Positions 1 through 8,525 of a stretch of DNA of 64,000 nucleotides are shown piece by piece. The DNA lies in the NCBI RefSeq assembly GCF_004916975.1, contig NZ_STGQ01000002.1:1192079-1256078 (forward strand), read 5' to 3'. The first letter of the stretch is position 1, and every line of letters starts with the position of its first letter. The notes under the pieces were generated by a model, which was not told where the DNA came from, ran no database searches, and saw only the letters and a program-made list of their open reading frames with translations. The position numbers and the translations under genes were made by a program. This stretch comes from Paenibacillus dokdonensis (lineage in GTDB: Bacteria > Bacillota > Bacilli > Paenibacillales > Paenibacillaceae).

Positions 1-722
1 TGCAAATCACTCTTTCCGGCAATGGACAACAGATCGGTGACATGATGGAGGTGAACCGTGGCATTCAAACGGCGGTGCTCTCCGGAATCGAGCAGGGTAA
101 AGATTATTCCATCCTGTTTAAATCGGTAGATACATCAGGTAATGTATCCCAAGGAATCACAATCGAGAGCAAGGATCAGCCTTCTTTTGCTCTGACCGTT
201 AATGGAAGCGCATTGAAGGATGGTGACTCTCTTAAAGATGATGCCATTCTCACTTTCCTAGCGGGAAGCGGCTTGTCCACGGGTGGAACTGCCATACTTA
301 CCCTGGATGGAAAAGAGTATAAGGTTGATTCCCGGAACAGCAGTACAGATATAGCTTTGGCCGGCAAATTAGGTGACAAGACGGCATCCGTTACTATTGA
401 TGCGGGTTCGGGAACTCCTTCTCAGCAATCATACCAATTTCATGTATCGACCAGCCTGGGTTCCCTCGAGAAACTGACCGCACGCTTTTCGGATTCTGGC
501 GAATTAAAGGGTCCCCTCATTCCACAGCTGACCAACGCACTGGACCAGGCGCAGCATCAATTGGACGGAGGTAAGCAGGATCAAGCCGTTAAGCATCTGC
601 AAAACTTCATCAAGCACTTAAACAATAAAGCCATGGCCGGCAACGTCCAAGACAATGCCAAAGCGGTTTTGAACACAGATGCTGATTTCTTGATTCATGC
701 TTGGCAGAACGAAGCGGAGTAA
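1..722 (+). CDS. Secreted protein, C-terminal part with FIMAH-like domain (partial)
   Basis: The reading frame is open from base 3 without a stop, so this is the 3' end of a larger gene that begins before the window. The visible part has a beta-rich, Ig-like stretch. It is followed by a helical C-terminal module of about 80 residues starting near KLTARFSDSGEL and including HLQNFIKHLNN and ADFLIHAWQ. This matches the pattern I associate with the FIMAH domain at the C-termini of large extracellular Paenibacillus enzymes. The role is probably a surface or binding module of a secreted polysaccharide-active protein. The catalytic part lies outside the window, so no enzyme name is given. A strong terminator follows the stop codon. 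Confidence 0.7.
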   Translation, partial: QITLSGNGQQIGDMMEVNRGIQTAVLSGIEQGKDYSILFKSVDTSGNVSQGITIESKDQPSFALTVNGSALKDGDSLKDDAILTFLAGSGLSTGGTAILTLDGKEYKVDSRNSSTDIALAGKLGDKTASVTIDAGSGTPSQQSYQFHVSTSLGSLEKLTARFSDSGELKGPLIPQLTNALDQAQHQLDGGKQDQAVKHLQNFIKHLNNKAMAGNVQDNAKAVLNTDADFLIHAWQNEAE

Positions 723-750
723 GGAAAGCTGCACCCTTCAATAACTATAA

Positions 751-804
751 AAGAGGAGCTGTTCCAATCGTAGTTTTCCGGTACGGGGAACAGCCCTCTT
801 TTTT
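751..804 (+). terminator. Intrinsic terminator after the FIMAH protein
   Basis: AAGAGGAGCTGTTCC pairs with GGAACAGCCCTCTT with one bulge, followed directly by a T run. It ends the upstream transcript before the GH76 gene. Confidence 0.85.
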
Positions 805-854
805 ACGGACTCAGTCGATAAAACATTTGGTCTAGAGAAAGAGGAGGAGAGAAC

Positions 855-1904
855 ATGCTGTGGTCTGATCGTGCGGAAGCAGCTCAAGAAGCACTCCGGC
901 AGTATTTTTGGAACCCGGAGATTGCGATGTACAACATAGAGACACCTTGTCCGAATGGTGAATGCAATACGATTTTCCATTATTGGTGGATGGCGCATGC
1001 CGTGGATGTTCTGGTGGACGGACTTCTCAGATCCAAGCGGGAGATGTATGCCAGAACGCTCGCTGAGCTTCATCAAGGCATTTTACGGCGCAACGGAGGC
1101 GTGTATCCGAATGAGCTCTATGATGACATGGAATGGATGGCCATTGCCTGGCTTCGTGCCTATAACGCGACCGGACATGAGGCTTACAAGGAAACGGTTC
1201 TTTTGCTGTGGGAGGATATCAAAACAGGCTGGAATGATCATATGGGCGGAGGCATCGCCTGGCATAAATCGCAGCTGGGTTATAAAAATACCCCTGCGAA
1301 TGCTCCGGCAGTCATTTTGGCGGCAAGACTGTACCAATGCTTCGGTAACGAGCAGGATCTGGAGTGGGCACAGCGCATTTATGATTGGCAAAAGCAGCAT
1401 TTGGTTGATCCGGAGAGCGGCATGGTCTGGGATGGAATAAACCGTACCGGTGATGGAAGCATTGATAAGGGTTGGAAGTTCACATACTGCCAAGGTGTGT
1501 TTATAGGTGCAGGGGTTGAGCTGTATCGTGCAACCTTGGAATCCGTTTTCCTGGAGGACGCTCTTAAGACGGCAGCGGCTGCTGAGGCCGAGCTTAGCGG
1601 ACAAGATGGCATCCTTCCTAATGAGGAGGATGGTGACGGAGGTCTGTTCAAAGGCATTCTGGTGCGTTATCTATCTGAATTATGCTTATGTGTAGGCTCT
1701 CCGGGACAGCCGGCAGCAGCACTGCTGGTCCGCAATGCAGATAGCCTATGGGAAGCGGGAAGCAGCGGCAGCCTTCTCTTTGGGACAGACTGGAGAATAG
1801 CTCCTGCTGGCCGTGTCTCGCTTAGCACTCAGCTCAGTGGTATGAAGCTGCTGGAACAAATGGCTGAGCTGGAGAGGAAAGGCATTCTTCCCCAGAAGGT
1901 CTAG
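855..1904 (+). CDS. Glycoside hydrolase family 76 protein, cytoplasmic
   Basis: The 349-residue protein resembles GH76 enzymes, which are (alpha/alpha)6-barrel endo-alpha-1,6-mannanases and related hydrolases. The family's consecutive catalytic aspartates are visible at D90-D91 in the motif NELYDDMEWMA. Aromatic and glycine motifs typical of the barrel are also present (FHYWWMAHAVD, GGIAWH, NTPANAPAVILAARL). There is no signal peptide, so the enzyme should act in the cytoplasm on imported oligosaccharides, unlike many secreted GH76 enzymes. The start ATG follows GAGGAGAG closely. It stands alone between two terminators, next to a LacI-controlled importer that may supply its substrate. The exact substrate cannot be read from the sequence. 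Confidence 0.85.
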   Translation: MLWSDRAEAAQEALRQYFWNPEIAMYNIETPCPNGECNTIFHYWWMAHAVDVLVDGLLRSKREMYARTLAELHQGILRRNGGVYPNELYDDMEWMAIAWLRAYNATGHEAYKETVLLLWEDIKTGWNDHMGGGIAWHKSQLGYKNTPANAPAVILAARLYQCFGNEQDLEWAQRIYDWQKQHLVDPESGMVWDGINRTGDGSIDKGWKFTYCQGVFIGAGVELYRATLESVFLEDALKTAAAAEAELSGQDGILPNEEDGDGGLFKGILVRYLSELCLCVGSPGQPAAALLVRNADSLWEAGSSGSLLFGTDWRIAPAGRVSLSTQLSGMKLLEQMAELERKGILPQKV

Positions 1905-1938
1905 CCTGCTCAATGAATGAATCTGGACACATCTTTGT

Positions 1939-1974
1939 AGCGTCCTTCGGCTAATGATGGCGAAGGGCGCTTTT
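1939..1974 (+). terminator. Intrinsic terminator after GH76
   Basis: GCGTCCTTCG and CGAAGGGCGC form a 10-bp stem around an 11-nt loop, followed by TTTT. It may also serve the convergent LacI gene. Confidence 0.75.
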
Positions 1975-2013
1975 CTGTAGACCATGCTCATGTAATGAGC
2001 AGCTTCCTCTGAA

Positions 2014-3033
2014 TTATTTCCTTGAAAAATGGGATGAACCCCGGACGAGCAGCTCGGAATCCACGACAAATACCCGTTTATCCTCATACTGGTTGTCGTT
2101 CATCTGGTCGATAAGCCTCTCGACAATGATGGCGCCCATCGTATACTTCGGCTGATTGACCGTGCTTAAGGGAGGTGTGACGTACTTGCTGATCCGGTTA
2201 TTGTCGACGCCGACGACGGCGAGCTGATCCGGGATGGAGATGCCCCGTTCCGCACACGCCTGGTACACGCCAAGTGCCATTTCATCATTGGCCGCGAAGA
2301 CAGCGCTAAAAGGGATTTTTTTGTCAAACAGTCGCTTCATTGCTTCGTATCCGCCGTTTTCGTTGAAATCACCATTCTCCACCAGCTCCGGACGGAACGG
2401 AATCTGGTTGTCCTTGAGCGCCTTTAAATACCCTTCAAGCCGTTCATAGCTGTCGATGGCCTCGGGGTAGCCGTTGAGGAATACAATATCCCGGTGACCG
2501 CATGCCAGCAGATGCTCCATGACCTGGCGGGAAAATTTAACGTTGTCCGTGTAAATACAAGGAATCCTTGGATGTTCGATATTGCGTCCGATGACGGCGA
2601 TAAAGTAGCCTTTGTTCGCGACTTCACAAATTTCTTCATCCGAAAGCTGCGGGGTGATCATGATGACGCCGTCCATGGTACGGTCCATCAGCATCGTGAC
2701 ATATTCGCGTTCCTTCTCGGGCTGATTCTCAGCATCGCAAATAAAAACCCTGTATTTCTGGGCATAAGCCATATTTTCAATACCTTTAATGATCTCCGTA
2801 AAATATGCGTTGTTAATATCCTGGGCAATGACACCGATATTCATCGTCTTTTGCTGGCGCAGATTTTTGGCTGCGGCGTTCGGGTGATAGTTCAGCTCAT
2901 CTACAGCCTTCATGACCTTATCCCTTGTCTTGGAGGTAACGCCGTTCGCCTGATTCAGCACACGAGACACGGTGGCAGGGGAGACGCCGGCCTTGGCGGC
3001 AACGTCGATGATTTTTGCATCCATATGATTCAA
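2014..3033 (-). CDS. LacI family transcriptional regulator
   Basis: The 339-residue protein has the LacI plan. An N-terminal helix-turn-helix reads IIDVAAKAGVSPATVSRVLN, followed by the hinge helix NAAAKNLRQ and a periplasmic-binding-protein-like sensor domain with NIGVIAQDINN and AVFAANDEMALG. It should bind palindromic operators as a dimer and respond to a sugar. Three near-identical GAAATCGATT palindromes lie between it and the divergent ABC importer operon, so it very probably controls that operon and itself. Two in-frame ATGs nine bases apart could start it. The upstream one at 3033 has AGTAGG four bases away. Length is normal for the family. Confidence 0.92.
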   Translation of the reverse strand: MNHMDAKIIDVAAKAGVSPATVSRVLNQANGVTSKTRDKVMKAVDELNYHPNAAAKNLRQQKTMNIGVIAQDINNAYFTEIIKGIENMAYAQKYRVFICDAENQPEKEREYVTMLMDRTMDGVIMITPQLSDEEICEVANKGYFIAVIGRNIEHPRIPCIYTDNVKFSRQVMEHLLACGHRDIVFLNGYPEAIDSYERLEGYLKALKDNQIPFRPELVENGDFNENGGYEAMKRLFDKKIPFSAVFAANDEMALGVYQACAERGISIPDQLAVVGVDNNRISKYVTPPLSTVNQPKYTMGAIIVERLIDQMNDNQYEDKRVFVVDSELLVRGSSHFSRK

Positions 3034-3108
3034 CCTACTTTAGTTTAATTTTTTTTGATTTTTTTAAAATCCTTGTTTGACAAATGTTTCTTGCGTAATT
3101 ATAATTCA

Positions 3109-3127
3109 AAATGAAATCGATTACAAT
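3109..3127. promoter_or_regulatory. LacI-type operator 1 (cre-like)
   Basis: TGAAATCGATTACA carries the GAAATCGATT core with a central CG, as in LacI-family operators. It also fits the general cre pattern, so CcpA binding cannot be excluded. It lies close to the divergent LacI gene. Confidence 0.7.
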
Positions 3128-3213
3128 ATCTGCTTAGCACCTAAGTTTTAACCTGTTGAAATCGTTATACCAGCCTAATCTTCAACAAAAGAGCAGGCTT
3201 TTATTTTGAATCT

Positions 3214-3234
3214 AAAAGAAATCGATTTCATTTT
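3214..3234. promoter_or_regulatory. LacI-type operator 2, perfect palindrome
   Basis: TGAAATCGATTTCA is a perfect palindrome. It is the best of the three copies and lies midway between the LacI gene and the importer operon. Confidence 0.75.
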
Positions 3235-3293
3235 ATGTGTGAATATAGAGTGTAAAACTGAGAGAGGTGATAATTCAAATAATTTATTGAGAT

Positions 3294-3313
3294 AAATGAA
3301 ATCGATTCCATTA
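3294..3313. promoter_or_regulatory. LacI-type operator 3
   Basis: TGAAATCGATTCCA is the third copy, with one base off the palindrome. It lies about 75 bases before the first permease gene, where bound repressor could block transcription. Confidence 0.7.
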
Positions 3314-3379
3314 CTGAGGAATTACTGAATCCACCTACTTGAAATTTCAACTTTATTTTACGAACCGGGGTGAAGCCAA

Positions 3380-4294
3380 ATGCGGGTGTTTTTCAATGAG
3401 CTGGTCAAAAACAAAGTATTGTTTCTAATGATTTTGCCAGCGCTGCTGTTCTTCATAGTCTTCAGCTACATTCCAATGGTGGGCATCTATTATGCGTTTA
3501 CGAACTTCAGCTTCGACGGCGGATTGTTCGGAAGCCCGTTTGTCGGCTTGCAGAACTTCAAGTTTCTGTTCGAGTCGGGCGCGCTGTACAACCTCACCAA
3601 AAATACAGTGCTCTACAATTTGGCTTTTATATTCGTCGGCAACATCCTGCAGCTTGTGTGTGCGGTGTTCCTGAGCGAAATGGCCGGGAAATATTTCAAA
3701 AAAGCGACGCAGTCGATTATGTTCCTGCCTTTCTTTATTTCCTTCGTTCTCATCGGCGCTTTCGTATACAATCTCTTCAACTTTGAAACCGGTGCGGTGA
3801 ACACGCTGCTGCGCGAGCTGGGACTCCAGCCGTATGATTTTTACCTGCATACCGCGCCTTGGAAATACATCATCGTTTTCTTCAATGTCTGGAAGGGCCT
3901 CGGTTATGGAACGGTCATCTATCTGGCAGCCATTATGGGGATCAGCGACGAATACCACGAGGCAGCCAAAATCGACGGGGCCAATATTTTCAAGCGGATC
4001 CGCTACATTACGCTTCCGCTTCTCAGACCGACATTCATCCTGCTGATCCTGCTCAGTCTGGGAGGAATATTGAAAGGCCAGTTCGATCTGTTCTGGCAGA
4101 TCGTCGGCAACAACGGCATGCTCTACGATGCCACAGATATTATTGATACTTACGTGTACCGCTCACTTGCCATCAATTTTGATATCGGCATGGGGACGGC
4201 GGCGGGATTGTTCCAATCCTTCTTCGGTTTCGTGCTGGTCGTCACTGTCAACTGGATCGTGCGCAAGGTGCAGAAGGATTATGCGTTATTTTAA
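3380..4294 (+). CDS. Sugar ABC transporter permease (LplB-like)
   Basis: The 304-residue integral membrane protein has about six hydrophobic segments. It carries the binding-protein-dependent permease EAA loop, seen as EYHEAAKIDGANIFKRIRY, which docks the ATPase subunit. The N-terminus and the order permease-permease-binding protein match the Lpl/Ytc family of carbohydrate importers in Bacillota. The start ATG follows GGGGTG. It is the first gene of an operon with a second permease, a lipoprotein binding protein and a GH30 hydrolase. No ATPase gene is present, so a shared MsmK-type ATPase encoded elsewhere is likely. The operators upstream suggest LacI control. Confidence 0.92.
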   Translation: MRVFFNELVKNKVLFLMILPALLFFIVFSYIPMVGIYYAFTNFSFDGGLFGSPFVGLQNFKFLFESGALYNLTKNTVLYNLAFIFVGNILQLVCAVFLSEMAGKYFKKATQSIMFLPFFISFVLIGAFVYNLFNFETGAVNTLLRELGLQPYDFYLHTAPWKYIIVFFNVWKGLGYGTVIYLAAIMGISDEYHEAAKIDGANIFKRIRYITLPLLRPTFILLILLSLGGILKGQFDLFWQIVGNNGMLYDATDIIDTYVYRSLAINFDIGMGTAAGLFQSFFGFVLVVTVNWIVRKVQKDYALF

Positions 4295-4344
4295 TCGTTC
4301 ATTCGATTGTAAAAGCCTAAATTTTGAATGGGGGTGCCGTATGT

Positions 4345-5226
4345 ATGCGTGCTGAACGCTCGACCATCGTTTTTTACATTATGGGCTATATCGTCATTTC
4401 GGTCCTGACGCTGCTGTGCCTGCTGCCGTTTTGGCTGATCATTTCCGGCTCGCTTTCAGCGGAGGACGATATTATCAGGGATGGCTTCCAGCTGGTGCCG
4501 CAGCATTTTTCCTTTGATGCCTACAAGGCGGTATTCAGCAACCCGATGCAAATTTTCAAAGCTTATGAAGTAACCATTGGACTGACTCTGGCGGGAACGG
4601 CACTGGGACTTTTTTTCACATCCATGGCTGGATACGTTTTGTCCCGCAAGGATTTCAAATACCGCGACAAGCTGGCCTTCTTCATCTATTTTACAACCCT
4701 GTTCAGCGGTGGTCTGATTCCGTGGTACATCATGATCGTCAACTACCTGAACTGGAAAGACAGTTATATGGCGCTGTTGGTTCCGTCCCTTCTGAGTGCA
4801 TGGAACATCATCCTGATGAAAAATTTCATGAAATCGATTCCAGACTCCATCGTGGAGTCGGCCAAAATCGACGGTGCCGGCGAATTTACGATTTACAGAC
4901 GGCTGATTTTGCCTCTTTCGACACCGGGACTCGCCACCATTGGTCTGTTTCTCGGGCTGGCATACTGGAATGACTGGTTTTCCGCGAATATTTTCATCAC
5001 GACCGAATCCAAGTATCCGCTGCAGTTTCTGCTATATAAAATCCTGGCGAGCGCGGCAGTGCTCAAGACGAATATTGCCGGCAATCTGGGTGCGGACTTC
5101 AAGGCACCTGCCGAAACGCTCAAAATGGCCGTGGCCATCGTGGTTACCGGTCCGATTATTTTTCTCTATCCGTTCGTACAGCGTTATTTCGTCAAGGGTC
5201 TTACCATTGGTGCCGTGAAGGGCTAG
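4345..5226 (+). CDS. Sugar ABC transporter permease (LplC/YtcP-like)
   Basis: This second permease of the importer has about six membrane segments. Its EAA loop reads SIVESAKIDGAGEFTIYRRL, and the C-terminus YPFVQRYFVKGLTIGAVKG is typical of the CUT1 partner permease. I place the start at the ATG at 4345, eight bases after GGGGGTG, giving 293 residues. A TTG 21 bases upstream is in frame but lies inside that ribosome binding site. The gene follows the first permease by about 50 bases and is followed by the solute-binding lipoprotein gene. Together they should form the membrane channel of an oligosaccharide importer. Confidence 0.92.
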   Translation: MRAERSTIVFYIMGYIVISVLTLLCLLPFWLIISGSLSAEDDIIRDGFQLVPQHFSFDAYKAVFSNPMQIFKAYEVTIGLTLAGTALGLFFTSMAGYVLSRKDFKYRDKLAFFIYFTTLFSGGLIPWYIMIVNYLNWKDSYMALLVPSLLSAWNIILMKNFMKSIPDSIVESAKIDGAGEFTIYRRLILPLSTPGLATIGLFLGLAYWNDWFSANIFITTESKYPLQFLLYKILASAAVLKTNIAGNLGADFKAPAETLKMAVAIVVTGPIIFLYPFVQRYFVKGLTIGAVKG

Positions 5227-5296
5227 GTCATAACAAGCGCCTGTCTGAACCGGATGCCATGATCCACATAAAATCAAAAATCAGGGGGAGTAACTC

Positions 5297-6886
5297 ATGA
5301 AAAAGAGGTTGTTCAAGCTGCTGTCCATCTGTATGACGGTGGCAATGCTGACCGCGATGCTGTCTGCATGCGGCGGCAGTGGAGGGAGCGGAAGCGGAAG
5401 CTCGGAGGAAGGCAAGGGCACGGACTCATCCTCAAAGGAAACCGCGGCAACAACAGATGACGGCAAGCCGGATACATCCAAAAAGGTTGTGCTGAACTGG
5501 TACCTGCTGGGCGATGCTCATGCCGATACGCCGAAGGTCGTGGCCGAGTGGAACAAAATGCTGGAACAAGACCTCAATACGACAGTCAAGCTGAACTTTA
5601 CAACCTGGAACGACTGGCAGACCAAGTACAACCTGCTGCTTGCTTCGGGTGAAAAGGTGGATATGCTGTTTGCTTCATCCTGGGCCGACTTTTTCAAATA
5701 CTCCAAGCAGGGCGCTTTCCTGGACCTGACGGAACTGCTGCCCAAGTATGCGCCGGATACCTGGAAGGAAGTGCCGGAGCAGGACTGGAAGGATGTTAGC
5801 GTAGGCGGGAAAATTCTCGCTGTGCCTAGCACATATCCGGAATATACGCCGGATGGTCTGGTGTACCGCGAAGACTGGAGAGAAGAGCTGAATGTCCCCG
5901 AAATCACCGACCTCGACTCGATCGAGAAATACTTGGAGGCTGTGAAAACCGTCAAGAAAGTGACGCCGATTAAAGGTAAGGCATGGAATGAAGTGAATAC
6001 CCTTTTCCACAGCTATTACGACTTTAAAAATATCGGCGGCGACAGCGGCGTCATCGTGGCCAAATCTTATGATACACCTCGCGATGTGGTGGCCTATCCG
6101 TTCACAACGGAGTTCGAAGAGTGGGCTAAGCGCATGAAGACTTGGGCGGACAAAGGGTTCTGGACGTCCAATACGCTTTCGATTCAGCAGGAATCCGGTG
6201 ATTTTATCAAAACAGGAACCGGTGCGGTTTACTGGCGTAATGCTCCTGGCGCATCCGGCTTTATCTCTGATATTGAGAAAAACTACAAGCAGATCAAGAA
6301 GATGGGTTACTTCCCGTTCACCCGCTTCCATAATTATGCGGTGCCTAATCTTGGCATCAACAACGGCATGGCTATTCCGAAAAATTCGGAGAATCCGGAA
6401 CGTTCCTTGATGGTGCTGGAGAAGCTCCGCAATGATCCGAAATACTATAACCTGATGACATATGGTATTGAAGGCGAAAATTATACCCTGGATGACAAGG
6501 GCGAAATCACTTCTCCTCCAGAAGGCAAAGATCCGAAAAAAGGCTACAGCATCGCAAGCTGGGGCTGGAGATACTCCAAAAATGACCATCCGTCTTCGTC
6601 CCGTTGGGCAGGCGAGGATGAGCTGATCGCTGAGTTTAAGGCGGAGAGCAAGCCGGAGATCTTCTCCCCGATTCTGATGGACTACCAGCCGGTTAAATCC
6701 CAGTTGGCGGCTGTCAACCAGGTGTACCAGCAGTTCGGTATGCCGCTGATGATGGGCTTGGTACCCGACGTGGATAAAGCAATCGAGAATTACCGCAATA
6801 AACTGAAGGCGGCTGGTGTGGACGAAGTGCTGGCTTATGTACAAAAGGAAGTTAATGCCTATGCGGATGAAAAAGGCTTGAAATAA
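5297..6886 (+). CDS. Extracellular solute-binding lipoprotein (LplA-like)
   Basis: The 529-residue protein starts with a lysine-rich lipoprotein signal peptide and a lipobox LSAC with the modified cysteine at about residue 25. A Gly/Ser linker follows. The rest is a family 1 solute-binding fold with NLLLASGEKVDMLFASSW and many surface aromatic residues, as usual for oligosaccharide binders. It should be anchored to the outer face of the membrane and deliver sugar to the two permeases just upstream. An AGGGGGAG ribosome binding site precedes the ATG. The length, above 500 residues, fits the large LplA-type binding proteins. The ligand is not readable, but the GH76 and GH30 neighbours point to a glycan fragment. 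Confidence 0.92.
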   Translation: MKKRLFKLLSICMTVAMLTAMLSACGGSGGSGSGSSEEGKGTDSSSKETAATTDDGKPDTSKKVVLNWYLLGDAHADTPKVVAEWNKMLEQDLNTTVKLNFTTWNDWQTKYNLLLASGEKVDMLFASSWADFFKYSKQGAFLDLTELLPKYAPDTWKEVPEQDWKDVSVGGKILAVPSTYPEYTPDGLVYREDWREELNVPEITDLDSIEKYLEAVKTVKKVTPIKGKAWNEVNTLFHSYYDFKNIGGDSGVIVAKSYDTPRDVVAYPFTTEFEEWAKRMKTWADKGFWTSNTLSIQQESGDFIKTGTGAVYWRNAPGASGFISDIEKNYKQIKKMGYFPFTRFHNYAVPNLGINNGMAIPKNSENPERSLMVLEKLRNDPKYYNLMTYGIEGENYTLDDKGEITSPPEGKDPKKGYSIASWGWRYSKNDHPSSSRWAGEDELIAEFKAESKPEIFSPILMDYQPVKSQLAAVNQVYQQFGMPLMMGLVPDVDKAIENYRNKLKAAGVDEVLAYVQKEVNAYADEKGLK

Positions 6887-6935
6887 GGATTTTCAAGGTT
6901 CTGAATAATATCAGCACAGGCAGTGCTCCGGGCAG

Positions 6936-6989
6936 GGGGCGGAATGGTAAAAAGAGAGAGGCTCACCGTGAATGTGAGCGATCCGCCCC
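6936..6989 (+). repeat. Nested hairpin between binding protein and GH30 genes
   Basis: GGGGCGGA at 6936 pairs with TCCGCCCC at 6982. Inside it, GCTCAC and GTGAGC form a second hairpin. No T run follows, so it is not a terminator. It may stabilise the upstream mRNA or tune expression of the downstream gene. Confidence 0.6.
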
Positions 6990-7031
6990 ATGCCAAGCTG
7001 AGTGCTGCCTGATTGGTAAGGAGGAGCAGCA

Positions 7032-8378
7032 ATGAATCAGCATGCTGAAGTATGGCTCAGCACGATAGACCAACAACAGGAGCTGCAGCCGCAGAAGCCG
7101 GTGGTTGTAGTGGAAACCGCTTCATTAGAGCAGGCTGTTACACGGATACAGGTGGAACCGGATACCCGTTTTCAGGAGATGGACGGATTTGGCGCTTCCT
7201 TTACGGATGCTTCCGCTTATCTTGTGTATCAAGTGCTCGATGAAAAGTCGAGGCAGGAGGTTATGCAAAAGCTGTTCGATCCGGTGGAGGGCATCGGAAT
7301 CAGCTTCCTGCGCCAGCCGATGGGCGCGACTGATTACACAACGGAAATTTTTAGCTATGACGATATGCCGGAAGGCGAAGAGGACTTCGAGCTGAAGCAT
7401 TTCAGTATCGATCATGACCGTGAGTATGTCATTCCTGCCGTACTCGAAGCGCTGCGCATCAATCCCTCCATCAAAGTGATGGCTTCGCCCTGGAGCCCGC
7501 CGGGCTGGATGAAGTCCTCGGATCATATGGTGACAGGCAAGCTGCGCCCGGAGTGCTACAGCGTGTATGCACAGTATTTTGTGAAATTCGTGCAGGCGTA
7601 TGAAGGGGCAGGCATTCCGATCTACGCCGTTTCCATTCAAAATGAGCCTGGTTACGAGCCGAAGGAATACCCGGGCATGATCCTGACGCCGCAGGAGGAA
7701 GCGGAGTTTATCCGTGAGCATCTCGGACTGGCGTTTGAAGCAGCAGACATTACCGCCAAGATCATCTGCTACGATCATAACTGGGACATGCCGCAGCATC
7801 CGCTGGGCATTCTGTCTGATCCTGAAGCAGCCCGTTATGTCGCTGGGGTTGCCTGGCATGTATACGGCGGCGAGCATGAGGCGATGACGCAGGTAAGAGA
7901 AGCGTATCCGGATAAGGGTGCCTGGTTCACCGAGGCATCCGGCGGCAGCTGGATTCCGCCGTTCCGCACCGCGTTCCTCGACCAGATGAAGCATGTCGTG
8001 CGCACGACCCGCAACTGGTCCAAGTCCGTGGTATGGTGGAATCTCGCGCTCGACGAGCATAATGGTCCGACGGTGCTGTCGAACAGCACCTGCCGCGGAC
8101 TGGTGCAGATCAATCAGGAGAGCGGAGCCGTGAAATATGAGCTCGATTACTACACGATGGGACATATCAGTAAATTCGTCGTGCCGGGCGCATATCGGAT
8201 CGAATCGACAACCTTCCGGGATGAGCTGGAAAGCACCGCTTTCCTGAATCCGGATGGCTCAACGGTTCTGATACTGTCCAATCGTACGGAACAAGAACAG
8301 GCTGTAGAGATTGATACAGGAAAAGGGTTCATAGCGTTAACGCTGCCTGACGGGGCGGCGGCTACGGTGAAATGGTAG
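7032..8378 (+). CDS. Glycoside hydrolase family 30, cytoplasmic
   Basis: The 448-residue enzyme is a clan GH-A retaining hydrolase of family GH30, whose members include beta-glucosidases, beta-xylosidases, glucosylceramidases and beta-1,6-glucanases. The substrate-pocket motif DGFGASFTDASAY lies near residue 51. The acid/base is E205 in SIQNEPGYEP and the nucleophile is E301 in WFTEASGGSW. The C-terminal beta-sandwich is present. No signal peptide is seen, so it should cut sugars brought in by the importer encoded just upstream. The start ATG follows AAGGAGGAGC. A strong terminator follows the stop, making this the last gene of the operon. Confidence 0.93.
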   Translation: MNQHAEVWLSTIDQQQELQPQKPVVVVETASLEQAVTRIQVEPDTRFQEMDGFGASFTDASAYLVYQVLDEKSRQEVMQKLFDPVEGIGISFLRQPMGATDYTTEIFSYDDMPEGEEDFELKHFSIDHDREYVIPAVLEALRINPSIKVMASPWSPPGWMKSSDHMVTGKLRPECYSVYAQYFVKFVQAYEGAGIPIYAVSIQNEPGYEPKEYPGMILTPQEEAEFIREHLGLAFEAADITAKIICYDHNWDMPQHPLGILSDPEAARYVAGVAWHVYGGEHEAMTQVREAYPDKGAWFTEASGGSWIPPFRTAFLDQMKHVVRTTRNWSKSVVWWNLALDEHNGPTVLSNSTCRGLVQINQESGAVKYELDYYTMGHISKFVVPGAYRIESTTFRDELESTAFLNPDGSTVLILSNRTEQEQAVEIDTGKGFIALTLPDGAAATVKW

Positions 8379-8398
8379 GGAAATAGGTTTTACAGAGG

Positions 8399-8428
8399 CA
8401 CCCCGCTTATTTGGAGCGGGGTGTTTTT
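8399..8428 (+). terminator. Intrinsic terminator after GH30
   Basis: CACCCCGCT and AGCGGGGTG form a perfect 9-bp stem with a 7-nt loop, followed by TTTTT. Confidence 0.92.
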
Positions 8429-8468
8429 CTAGTATAATAAAATAGATTTTCATGCCTGTGTTTTCCCC

Positions 8469-8499
8469 TTGACTCTCCTCTTAGGGGAGGCTTTAGACT
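8469..8499 (+). promoter_or_regulatory. MerR-type promoter with 19-bp spacer
   Basis: TTGACT at 8469 and TAGACT at 8494 are separated by 19 bp, the long spacer typical of MerR-activated promoters. The spacer holds the imperfect dyad CTCCTCTTAGGGGAG. It sits directly before a MerR-family gene, indicating autoregulation. Confidence 0.8.
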
Positions 8500-8525
8500 G
8501 CGGTCAGAAGGGAGTGAAGCATATC

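Noticed and set aside
5675..6844. 389-codon open frame on the minus strand
   Set aside because: It lies entirely antisense to the well-supported solute-binding protein gene and has no ribosome binding site or family motifs.
7125..8165. 346-codon open frame on the minus strand
   Set aside because: It is antisense to the GH30 gene with intact catalytic residues. The open frame is a by-product of GC-rich codon use.
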